Assembly: GCF_009740285.1 (NCBI RefSeq)
Contig: NZ_CP046566.1
Span: 3,200,658 to 3,264,657 of the forward strand
Reading direction: 5' to 3'
DNA: 64,000 nt
From: Phnomibacter ginsenosidimutans
Lineage (GTDB): Bacteria; Bacteroidota; Bacteroidia; Chitinophagales; Chitinophagaceae
The first letter of the stretch is position 1; each line of letters starts with the position of its first letter. Positions 36,048 through 45,728 of this stretch are shown here, piece after piece. Below the pieces are notes generated by a model, which was not told the origin of the DNA, searched no databases, and saw only the letters and a list, made by a program, of their open reading frames with translations. Made by a program: the position numbers and the translations under genes.

Positions 36048-37472
36048 TTACTTTTTGCCTTTTTTCTTGAGGTAGGCATTGGCCGGATCTATCACCCTGT
36101 TTACCTGTAAAATACCCGGCACCATATCTACCATTTTTTTGAACCCCTGCGGATGCACCGACAAAGCATGCTCTAGTTCGAGCAGGGCTTCTTTGGTTTT
36201 GCCCAGGCCAAACAATGCGGCACTATTGCTGTACAAAAACAGCGGATTACCCTTGGTTAGTTCAAATGCATTGCGGCTCTGCAACAACGCTTCTTCATAA
36301 AATTCACCTTGCAGCAATACACCAATCAATGCTTCTTGTCCACGAAGATTTTTAGGCTTCGCTTTTACGACGGCTGCATAGTGTTGCGCTGCTTCTTTCA
36401 GTTTGTTGAGCTGTGTGTAACAATCGCCCAACAGCAGGTTAAAATCTGGTTGATTGCGATGAATACGGGTTGCAGGCTCCATTTGACGAATGGCTTTGTC
36501 AAACTTCATTTCCCGATAGTAGGTAATAGCAATTTTGTAGTAAATGCGGCTATCGTCGGGGTTGATGTGGCTGGCTTTGCGGTAGTAAAACCGGGCCTGC
36601 GGATAATTTTCGAGTTTGTGGTAGCAATGGCCGATGGCTTCAAAAATGACTTCTTCGGGCCTGCTGAGTTCCAGTACTTTTTCGAGGCACTCAATGGCAT
36701 CCTTGTATTTGCGAATGCGGATGTAAGCATCGCCCATGTTGCGGTAGGCAATGTCCAGCTTGTCATCAATAGCCAGCGCATACTGATAAGCGTCGATGGC
36801 TTTTTCATACAGCTTCAATCCCTGAAAGGCAGCTGCCAGATTAAACCAGGCCAGTTCGTTGAACGGATGCTCATCGGTAATCCACTGGTGAAGCCGAATG
36901 CTTTCTTCGCTTCGACCGGTAAAGTCGGCCCAGAAGCAGATTTTGAGCAAGGCCTCTTCATTGTTTGGATCCTCTTCCAGTATCCATTTGAGGCAGTCGA
37001 ATACTTTTTGAAAATCTTCGTAGTCATCATATACATCCGCTAGCTCAAAAAGCAGTTCAATCCGTTCCTCTCCTTCAAACAGCTGCACACTTTCTTCCAA
37101 AATGCGGGCCGCTTTTTCGGGCTGCTCCAGTCCCAGATAGGCGTCGGTTTGCAAAATGTATAGCGAAATATCAGTAGCATCGTACAGCGCCGCTTTGTCC
37201 AACACAGCCAGCGCTTCTTCAAAATGGTGCTGGGCAATCAGGAAATCGGCTTTGCGGTACATGAGCTGTGCTGCAAAGGGAAAATGCTCCAGCCCAAGGG
37301 TGGCCGCTTCCAGTGCAGCGGGCACATTTTCCTGATCGTCGAAATAATCGATGATGCGTTCGAAATCCTCCTCTTCCAGAAACGATGCTGCCCTACCCGA
37401 CTTGAGGTTCTGGTAGGCTCTCAGCAGTTCCTGCATTTCTTCTCGTTCTCGACGGCTTGAATAGTTGGCCAT
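36048..37472 (-). CDS. Tetratricopeptide-repeat protein
   Basis: A 474-residue, mostly helical protein without signal peptide or membrane segment. At least ten TPR units are visible (for example AWFNLAAAFQGLKLYEKAID, AYQYALAIDDKLDIAYRNMG, ECLEKVLELSRPEEVIFEAI and SRIYYKIAITYYREMKFDKA), so it is a protein-protein interaction scaffold. No catalytic domain is attached. It lies upstream of nothing obvious; downstream on the same strand are the comA-like gene and aroE, but a 70-base gap separates them. Confidence 0.9.
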   Translation of the reverse strand: MANYSSRREREEMQELLRAYQNLKSGRAASFLEEEDFERIIDYFDDQENVPAALEAATLGLEHFPFAAQLMYRKADFLIAQHHFEEALAVLDKAALYDATDISLYILQTDAYLGLEQPEKAARILEESVQLFEGEERIELLFELADVYDDYEDFQKVFDCLKWILEEDPNNEEALLKICFWADFTGRSEESIRLHQWITDEHPFNELAWFNLAAAFQGLKLYEKAIDAYQYALAIDDKLDIAYRNMGDAYIRIRKYKDAIECLEKVLELSRPEEVIFEAIGHCYHKLENYPQARFYYRKASHINPDDSRIYYKIAITYYREMKFDKAIRQMEPATRIHRNQPDFNLLLGDCYTQLNKLKEAAQHYAAVVKAKPKNLRGQEALIGVLLQGEFYEEALLQSRNAFELTKGNPLFLYSNSAALFGLGKTKEALLELEHALSVHPQGFKKMVDMVPGILQVNRVIDPANAYLKKKGKK

Positions 37473-37585
37473 AGGGTTGAAGTAAGTTGTTTAAAGCTAC
37501 ACGTAAGCCCCTACAATTATCAGGGGGTCAATTTCAGTTTTATCCACTTTCTCACAACATTTCAAACAATCCGACGTTCTGTTAA

Positions 37586-37617
37586 TTGACAAATCCATAA
37601 CTTTTTACGTACTTTCG
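37586..37617 (+). promoter_or_regulatory. Promoter-like pair before the 117-residue ORF
   Basis: TTG (37586-37588) and TACTTTCG (37610-37617) are 21 bases apart and fit the -33/-7 pattern. The -7 box ends only 4 bases before the ATG at 37622, so the mRNA would be leaderless or start at the second ATG (37628). Confidence 0.45.
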
Positions 37618-37621
37618 CAGC

Positions 37622-37975
37622 ATGAAGATGAAACTACATACGAATACTGGCTTTGGGCTAATGGCTTCCCTGCTGTTGGTACTGGCTGTATGTGGTCAGT
37701 TTCAACTGTATGCAGCCAAGGGTGGCGGTAAAGAGAAAAAAGGTTACGTGTTGAAATTCAAGACATTCGACATGAAAACCAATTTTCAGCGCCAGTTTAC
37801 CCTGAAGCCCGGCATGCAATACAAGGGCAGTTTTAATCAGGTGATTAAAACGCCTCAAACAACTACGATTCAATCGATTATTACCTATCAGCGGGGAACG
37901 ACCACGTTTATTTACCCGTATCAGCATAGGGTTTCGGTGCCGAAGTTTAAAACACCAGAACCAGTAAGAAACTAA
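37622..37975 (+). CDS. Small secreted hypothetical protein
   Basis: A 117-residue protein with a clear signal peptide (FGLMASLLLVLAVCGQFQLY, cleavage near YAA) and a basic, Thr/Tyr-rich mature part of about 85 residues (KTFDMKTNFQRQFTLKPGMQ, TPQTTTIQSIITYQRGTTTF). No family is recognised; no cysteines remain after cleavage. It may start at the second ATG (37628). It stands alone and is followed by a strong terminator. Confidence 0.7.
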   Translation: MKMKLHTNTGFGLMASLLLVLAVCGQFQLYAAKGGGKEKKGYVLKFKTFDMKTNFQRQFTLKPGMQYKGSFNQVIKTPQTTTIQSIITYQRGTTTFIYPYQHRVSVPKFKTPEPVRN

Positions 37976-37999
37976 AAAGACCGCCATTGCGGTCTTTTT
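37974..37999 (+). terminator. Terminator after the small secreted protein
   Basis: AGACCGC and GCGGTCT pair around a CATT loop, with an A-run before and a T-run after; it can also end the convergent gene. Confidence 0.88.
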
Positions 38000-38020
38000 T
38001 TATCGCTACCCGAAAATTAT

Positions 38021-38659
38021 TTACTGTTCAAATGTGAGCACTTTTACCCCGGACTTGGGCATTTCAAACTGAGCGGCATTCACCATGGTCATCTGTACGC
38101 TTTGCGCCTGATAGTTGACGGTTACGCCATTGGGATTCGAGATTTCGTATTCGAGCACAATGCCTGATAAGCTGCCAAACAGCGGATCGAAACCTGTTGC
38201 CATCACCGTGAGGTCGGGGCAGTAGTAGGCCACCACGGTGCTGCCGTCGGCCATTTTGCCGGTTGCTTTTTTACAATTATAACCGGCTATTTGCTTCATC
38301 GTTTCTTCTTTGGCAAATACAACGCCATCGTACTTTTTATGGTATTTCTTCCAATTGGCGCCTACCAGTTCCAACAGGTATTTTTCATTTCCACTTTGCT
38401 TGAGAATAAAGCCATTGCCGGTTTGGGCATCGTAAATAGTGCTCTGGCTACGCAAGGGGCTTTTGAAATCAAGCCTTGCCTTGCCCGACTTGAGGAGTAA
38501 GGTTTGCGTAGCACCATTGAAGGCGCTGGCCACGGATGCATTCTCTCCACCTTTTACCAGCGTAACGTTGTACTGTATAATTCCTTCTGTAATAACCCGC
38601 TGTGCCCACAGCATGTGTGTCAGCAGCAAAGCCATTGTCAGAGTCAAAAACTTTTTCAT
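38021..38659 (-). CDS. Secreted DUF4412/GLPGLI-like protein
   Basis: A 212-residue protein with a signal peptide ending at WAQ. The beta-rich mature part follows the pattern of Bacteroidota lipid-carrier-like proteins of the DUF4412/GLPGLI group: EGIIQYNVTLVKG, KARLDFKSPLRSQSTIYDAQ, ETMKQIAGYNCKKATGKM ('IaGyxCkKA' is the family hallmark) and VVAYYCPDLTVMATGFDPLF. These are periplasmic or outer-membrane associated; the ligand is unknown. Confidence 0.8.
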   Translation of the reverse strand: MKKFLTLTMALLLTHMLWAQRVITEGIIQYNVTLVKGGENASVASAFNGATQTLLLKSGKARLDFKSPLRSQSTIYDAQTGNGFILKQSGNEKYLLELVGANWKKYHKKYDGVVFAKEETMKQIAGYNCKKATGKMADGSTVVAYYCPDLTVMATGFDPLFGSLSGIVLEYEISNPNGVTVNYQAQSVQMTMVNAAQFEMPKSGVKVLTFEQ

Positions 38660-38736
38660 GTGTTGCTTTTACTAAAGTAGACAGCAAATTAGGGAAAATG
38701 TAAAATGGCCTGCTGCCAATTAACAAGCCTGCAAGC

Positions 38737-38772
38737 AAAAGCCGCCTGCAGCATTGGCTACAGGCGGCTTTT
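38737..38772 (-). terminator. Terminator of yidC
   Basis: AAAAGCCGCCTG (38737-38748) pairs with CAGGCGGCTTTT (38761-38772) over 12 bases around a 12-base loop; on the minus strand the last four stem bases are the T-run. Confidence 0.85.
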
Positions 38773-38794
38773 ATTTAAGCTGAGCTAAAAGAAA

Positions 38795-40635
38795 TTATTT
38801 GCCCTGCTTCTTTTTCATTTCATCCATTTTCTTTTGGGCCTCCTGCATGCTGGCCAGCCGCTCCTGCCACTTCGATTGTTTTTGGGCTTCGCCTTGTTGG
38901 CTGCTATTTCTGCCAAAATCTTATCGTGGTTAATCACGTAGTTCTGAATCACAAATTGCAGAATCAGCGTAATCACGTTGGACACGGTATAGTACCAGGT
39001 AAGAGCCGATGGCAGCTTGTTGAAGATGAACAACATCATGAAAGGGAAGATGTACGGCATGTACTTCATCATGGGGTTGCCAGCATCGGGCGTAGTGCTC
39101 ATGCTGTAAATGCTGATGAGCAAACTGGTGATGGTAGCGGTGATGGTAAACAAGCTTACATGCGAACCATAAAACGGAATGGCAAAACCCATGTTGAGTA
39201 CAGAATCGTAGCTGCTCAAATCGCCGGCCCAGAGGAAAGGAATACCCCGCAGGTCGATATTGCTGTTGAAGAAACTATACAAGGCAAAGAAGATGGGAAT
39301 CTGGAACAAGGCCGGAATACAGCCACCCAGTGGGTTCACACCCGCTTCGCGGAAAAGTTTCATTTGCTCCATGCTGATGGCCTGCTGATCGCCATTGAGG
39401 CGAGCCTTCATGGCATCAATCTCGGGGCGGAGGGCTTTCATTTTGGCACCACTGAGGTAGCTGCTGTAGGTAAGCGGCACAATAAGCAAGCGGATGAAGA
39501 TGGTAAGCAACAAAATGGTCCAGCCACCATAGCCGCCCATGATATTGCCCAAGAAATCGAACACCGGCAAAATGAGCCAGCGGTTGATCCATTTTACAAA
39601 TGCGAATACACCACTACCAAGGTCTACGATATTGTGCATGCCATTGTCGTAGTCTTTCAGTACTTCGTAATCGTTAGGGCCATAGTACATTTCCAAAGGA
39701 ACTGTTGCTGTAGCACCAGCTGCCAATGAAGCCTGAGCAGTCATTTTCAAGGTAGCCACCGTGTTGCTATCCTGACCTTCAGCAGGCACCACCACATCGG
39801 CTTTCACCGATTTTAATTTTTGGCTGGCAATAATGCTGCTGTTGAAAAACTGCTGCTTCAAACCAAACCATTCTGCCGGCTGCTCCAATGCTTCGCTGGC
39901 GCCTTGCATGGCGGTGGTATAATCGTACTCGCCTTCCGTTTGGTACACCAGGCGGGTTTGTGTTTTTTCATATTCTGCATCGGCCTGTTGGCGATGCGCC
40001 ACCGTGTTCCAGTGCAGGTTGAGTGTTTGGCCGGTTACCAATTGGTTGGCACCATTCAGTACAATTTCGGCCTTGATGCGGTAATCATTGGGGCGAACAG
40101 TAAACTTATGCGTAATGCTGCTGCCGCCGTTGCTGCTGGAAGTATAGCTGATGGTTTGGCTGCTATCTGCATTTTTAGCCACGGCTACATTGCCAAAAAA
40201 CAATTTTGAAGATTCGGTAGACTGACCGGGCAAGGTATTGATAGCATAGCCAAAACTTTCGCCGGCGCCACCACCCATTACCACAGGTTTGCCATTGGCA
40301 CCTTTATAATTTTTCAACTCAACCGAACGGAGCCAACCGCCTTTGCTGCTGAATGTGGCTTTCAATACATTATTTTCCAATACAGCCAGGCTATCCCTGC
40401 TACCGGCAGCCACAAAGCTTCCGGCAGATACTGAATCCTTCAGCAGTGCCATGCGAACGCTATCCGCCTTCCATTGTGCCGAGTCTACCTTGGGCTTCAA
40501 TGCAGCGATGCTATCCTCCTGGCGCTTTTTCAACTCAGTGGCAGCCTGCTGATTGCTACTTACATACCAAAAGTAGCCCATGAACAACACCGCCAGTAAA
40601 GCAAACCCAATGACGGTATTCCGATCAAATCCCAT
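38795..40635 (-). CDS. yidC: Membrane protein insertase YidC (C-terminal frameshift)
   Basis: Inserts and folds inner-membrane proteins. The N-terminal helix (VIGFALLAVLFMGYFWYVS) is followed by the periplasmic beta-supersandwich (about 80-360) and the Oxa1 core: WTILLLTIFIRLLIVPLTYS (conserved Arg in helix 2), CIPALFQIPIFFALYSFFNS, and MMKYMPYIFPFMMLFIFNKL. The C-terminal tail breaks in the run at 38879-38883: as given it reads NNRSGRSGW and stops at 38815, but one extra base restores KPKKQSKWQERLASMQEAQK to a stop at 38795, about 613 residues. The altered tail lies beyond the catalytic core. Start at 40635; a TACCTTTG box lies 23 bases upstream. Confidence 0.94.
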
Positions 40636-40657
40636 ATTCGTTTATTAAAATGAGCGG

Positions 40658-40665
40658 CAAAGGTA
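40658..40665 (-). promoter_or_regulatory. -7 box of yidC
   Basis: TACCTTTG on the minus strand is an exact match to TAnnTTTG, 22 bases before the yidC start; no clear -33 TTG is seen. Confidence 0.5.
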
Positions 40666-40721
40666 ACGGCTGGCACCCACATAATGATAGCCGCTTACAC
40701 CTTAACCGCTGGTAAAAGAAA

Positions 40722-40739
40722 ACCGGCCGAAGCCGGTTC
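40722..40739 (-). terminator. Terminator of pyrG
   Basis: ACCGGC (40722-40727) pairs with GCCGGT (40732-40737) around CGAA, a stable tetraloop in reverse. On the minus strand a short T-rich tail follows. Confidence 0.7.
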
Positions 40740-40760
40740 AATTCTTTGAAAAAAGCTGTT

Positions 40761-42494
<1,734 letters not shown>

Positions 42495-42730
42495 TTACAA
42501 TCTTGACCTGGGAAAATATTAGAGGTCGTGCAAACATACAGGAATAACCCACTGATGCAAAATGACCGCACAGCAGCTGCCCGTGCAATGTGTGAAAAAT
42601 GTGTGTTGAACCATTTGATTAGTTGGCGAGAAAAACTGATAGCCTTTTTAGCGGAAATGAAAAGTGCAAAACGCCAAAACAAACAATTGTTGCCAGATGG
42701 CTGTATGTTGTACATAAAATCCCGAGAAAA

Positions 42731-43636
42731 ATGAAATATCTCCTGTTGAGTGGCAGTCTCTTTTTCGCTGCCCTGGTACAGCAAGTACTCTTGCCAAAAG
42801 AAGAAAATCCACAAGCCATTCTCGACAGAGTGGCCGCTTCGGTAGTATGCTGTGGCGCCGATGAAAACCTGCTGAGCACCGATGCCCGTTTTATGGCGGT
42901 TGTAAACGAACCTGGGTTTGCAGCCCTGCATCAAAGTCCGGTTGCATTTGAATACAACAATGCATTGGGCAGCATGATTCAGTTTGGCACTACAGATGGG
43001 GCACCGGCTCAAGCCTACGCCATTGATGCCAAAGTAAAAACCAACAAATACCTGATTGTAATTCAGGAATGGTGGGGCTTGAATGACCACATCAAGAAAG
43101 AAGCCGACAAATATTACACGGCGCTGGATGGTAAAGTAAATGTGCTGGCTGTAGACTTGTACGATGGCAAAATTGCAGCAACACCAGACAGTGCCATGAA
43201 ACTCATTCGGGCAGCACTCAGCAACACCCGCAAAGAAAACATCATTAAAGGAGCATTGGCTTTTGCAGGCCCAGATGCGCAGGTTTACAGCGTAGGCTGG
43301 TGCTTTGGTGGCATGATGAGTTTGCAAACCGCCATCATGGCCGGCAACAACATGAAGGCCTGCATTATGTTCTACGGCACGCCAGAAAAAGACAAAGCCA
43401 AACTGGCCAGCATTCAGTGTCCTGTGTTGGGCATTTTTGGCACACAAGACAAAAGCATACCCAATGAAACTGTGGATGCATTTGCCAGCAATATGAAAGA
43501 AGCGGGCAAAAATTTCAGCCTGCTGCGCTACGATGCGGTGCATGCATTTGCCAACCCCAGCAACCCCGGCTACAACAAAACTTTTGGAGATGAAGCTTTT
43601 AGCAAAAGCATTGCCTTTTTGAAAAGCAATATGTAA
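42731..43636 (+). CDS. Dienelactone hydrolase family protein, exported
   Basis: A 301-residue alpha/beta hydrolase with an N-terminal hydrophobic signal (YLLLSGSLFFAALVQQVLL). The nucleophile elbow reads GWCFGG (Cys, as in true dienelactone hydrolases), with an Asp in LGIFGTQDKSIP and His in YDAVHAFANP; WWGLNDHIKKEADKY is the family's N-terminal motif. It probably cleaves a small lactone or ester; the substrate is unknown. Start at 42731 is set by the signal peptide. Confidence 0.9.
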   Translation: MKYLLLSGSLFFAALVQQVLLPKEENPQAILDRVAASVVCCGADENLLSTDARFMAVVNEPGFAALHQSPVAFEYNNALGSMIQFGTTDGAPAQAYAIDAKVKTNKYLIVIQEWWGLNDHIKKEADKYYTALDGKVNVLAVDLYDGKIAATPDSAMKLIRAALSNTRKENIIKGALAFAGPDAQVYSVGWCFGGMMSLQTAIMAGNNMKACIMFYGTPEKDKAKLASIQCPVLGIFGTQDKSIPNETVDAFASNMKEAGKNFSLLRYDAVHAFANPSNPGYNKTFGDEAFSKSIAFLKSNM

Positions 43637-43708
43637 CGGACATGTATGTACGAAAAGCGGCGAACAAATTTTGTTCGCTGCTTTTTTTATGTTCGAATGA
43701 TTGACTAT

Positions 43709-44497
43709 CTACTTACCTATTTTATCATAACTGGTAATGATACCCCGAATGAGTGAGGAACTGAAACCCTGATGTTCCATTTCATTCAAACCAACAATGG
43801 TGCAACCTTTGGGCGTTGTTACTTTATCAATTTCATGCTCCGGATGATTGCCCGTTTTCAACAATAAATCTGCCGCACCCAATACCGTTTGTGCGGCGAT
43901 GAGTGAAGCTGTTTTGGCATCAAAACCAATTTCGATACCGCCCTGAATATTGGCACGGATGTAGCGCAACGCATACGCGGTACCACAGGCGCCGAGCACA
44001 GTTGCTGCATCCATCAGTTTTTCATCGATTACTGCTGTACGGCCCAGTTGATCAAACAGCTGCTGTACGTAATTGAGTTGCTTGGCGTCGGCACCGGCAT
44101 TGCTCAGGCAGGTCATGCTTTGCTGTATGGCAATGGCCGTATTGGGCATAGCCCGAATAACAGGCACCGGCTTGCCAATGGCTTTTTGCAACTGCTCCGT
44201 CCACACACCGGTGATAACAGAAACCAGTACATGTTTTTTGGCATTGAGTACCGATTTAAAACCTGCCAACACTTCGTTGTAGTTGTACGGCTTTACGGCC
44301 AGTATAATGATGTCGCTTTGCTGTACGGCTTTTTTATTGTCGCTCAGCACCTGGCAGCCTTGCTCTTGCAATGCTTTCAGCTGTTGTACATTTCTTCGGG
44401 TAATGCTGATAGCCGATGGCTTGCAAAAGCCACTGCTGACCAGTCCTTGAGCGATGGAACCTCCCAGATTGCCGCCGCCGATGATGGCGATTTTCAT
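43709..44497 (-). CDS. proC: Pyrroline-5-carboxylate reductase
   Basis: Last step of proline synthesis (P5C to proline, NAD(P)H). The 262-residue enzyme has the Rossmann start KIAIIGGGNLGGSIAQGLVS, ILAVKPYNYNEVL, IRAMPNTAIAIQQSMTCLS and the C-terminal TVLGAADLLLKTG/HPEHEIDKVTTPKGCTIVGL motif. Start at 44497, since the longer open frame upstream is not conserved. Separated from the metalloprotease gene on the same strand by a strong terminator. Confidence 0.95.
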   Translation of the reverse strand: MKIAIIGGGNLGGSIAQGLVSSGFCKPSAISITRRNVQQLKALQEQGCQVLSDNKKAVQQSDIIILAVKPYNYNEVLAGFKSVLNAKKHVLVSVITGVWTEQLQKAIGKPVPVIRAMPNTAIAIQQSMTCLSNAGADAKQLNYVQQLFDQLGRTAVIDEKLMDAATVLGACGTAYALRYIRANIQGGIEIGFDAKTASLIAAQTVLGAADLLLKTGNHPEHEIDKVTTPKGCTIVGLNEMEHQGFSSSLIRGIITSYDKIGK

Positions 44498-44550
44498 AAA
44501 TCGATTGCTTGTGATTGGTGATGGCCAAATATACTGGCTAAAAAAACAAA

Positions 44551-44574
44551 GCCCGGCTGACGCATCAGCCGGGC
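44551..44574 (-). terminator. Terminator of the metalloprotease gene
   Basis: GCCCGGCTGA (44551-44560) pairs with TCAGCCGGGC (44565-44574) around CGCA; the minus strand continues into a T-rich tract. Confidence 0.88.
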
Positions 44575-44597
44575 CTGTGTAAAGCAGCAAAATGAGA

Positions 44598-45398
44598 TTA
44601 GTACAAATAAGCCAGCGCCACTTTATCATTGGCGTTGAACGGACGGTTTTGACCGCTACCGATACAGGCTAGCATCCAGCTGTTAGGATCGGGGCCTGAA
44701 GGTGTACCAGGAATGAGGATAGCACCAACTGTTGATGCGCCTTCATTTACAGGAGAACCACCGCAGCTGTATTGGCGGCTCATGTAATCGGTATGGCGGA
44801 AACCAATACAGTGACCAATTTCGTGGGCCAATATAGAAGCTACTGTAGCCTGAGGCTGGCTACCAATTTGGCGGGTAGCCACCAAAATGCTATTGTAAGG
44901 CTGACCAGTCGAAGTAGGGAAACCCGCAGAAGCGAGGTACTGTGCATTTTTAGGTGCAGCACTCAATACGATATTTCCACCAGAAGTTACACGCTGAAAA
45001 GTGATTTGCAGATTTTCAGCATTGTAACGGGCAATGGCTTCGTCTGTAGCTGCAATGTAGCTGGTAGGCAAACTGGTAGCCACCCTAACGGTGATTACCC
45101 GGGGCAAACCAGTAACCAGATTGGTAGTGCGGTACTGTTCTTCATTGGCAACGCGAAGAATGGATCCGCCTTTGCCGGCGTTGTTCAACTGATCGTTGGT
45201 AAGTACAATGTCACCTTCTACCAAAAAGCCTTCTTCATGCTTTTGTACATTGGAAGTACCAAAACCAAGAGCGGCAATTTTTGCCAGCGTGGCATCACCA
45301 ATCGGTTCATCAGGGCTGTTGAGTGTGTTGTCTTTGGCGCAGGATGTAAGGAGGCCGGCCATGAGGCCCAGCGTCAGCAGTCGGGATGTTAACTTCAT
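44598..45398 (-). CDS. Zinc metalloprotease lipoprotein, HEIGH/M57 family
   Basis: A 266-residue lipoprotein (lipobox LLTSC, Cys20). The catalytic zinc motif HEIGHCIGFRH is complete (two His and Glu, third His at the end), preceded by ASILA and followed by DYMSRQYSCGG; this fits the 'dual-action HEIGH metallo-peptidase' (M57, myxobacterial protease B) family. The Cys pair in the mature region may be a disulfide. It likely acts at the cell surface; substrate unknown. Divergent from the S8 peptidase gene across 330 bases of AT-rich DNA. Confidence 0.9.
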   Translation of the reverse strand: MKLTSRLLTLGLMAGLLTSCAKDNTLNSPDEPIGDATLAKIAALGFGTSNVQKHEEGFLVEGDIVLTNDQLNNAGKGGSILRVANEEQYRTTNLVTGLPRVITVRVATSLPTSYIAATDEAIARYNAENLQITFQRVTSGGNIVLSAAPKNAQYLASAGFPTSTGQPYNSILVATRQIGSQPQATVASILAHEIGHCIGFRHTDYMSRQYSCGGSPVNEGASTVGAILIPGTPSGPDPNSWMLACIGSGQNRPFNANDKVALAYLY

Positions 45399-45637
45399 AC
45401 GTGTTGTAGTTTTAGATTTCCAAAATAGGCATCTCGCCAGCGGAAAAAAACTTTAGAAAAAAAATTAAAAAAAGCAATATCCCCTTCCGTGTATCGCTGA
45501 AAATTATCGAAGCGAATGGCATCAAAAATCGGGTTCATTAAAATTTCGTTAACACCCCTTTTCAAGTTCTACACATTAAGAAAATGCAACTAAGTATCGA
45601 TAAATCAATAAGTTGCGAAATGTAAAATTTTGATTTT

Positions 45638-45655
45638 TTCGTATGTATTTACGAA
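45638..45655. promoter_or_regulatory. TTCGTA/TACGAA palindrome in AT-rich gap
   Basis: Perfect 6-base arms TTCGTA and TACGAA around TGTATT, 70 bases before the S8 gene. The gap 45399-45728 is otherwise AT-rich without a gene. It uses the same half-site as the operator at 10286, in the opposite arrangement. Confidence 0.35.
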
Positions 45656-45728
45656 CACTCTCCATTTTTGGAAAAGGGTAAGGATGCGTTTGGCGGGTAA
45701 ATGGAAAGCCGCATCTTTGGAAGAACAC

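Noticed and set aside
42528-42734. A 68-residue plus-strand ORF ending at the start of the dienelactone hydrolase gene
   Set aside because: It needs a GTG start, has no recognisable pattern, and lies in a gap expected to hold divergent promoters; possible but unsupported.
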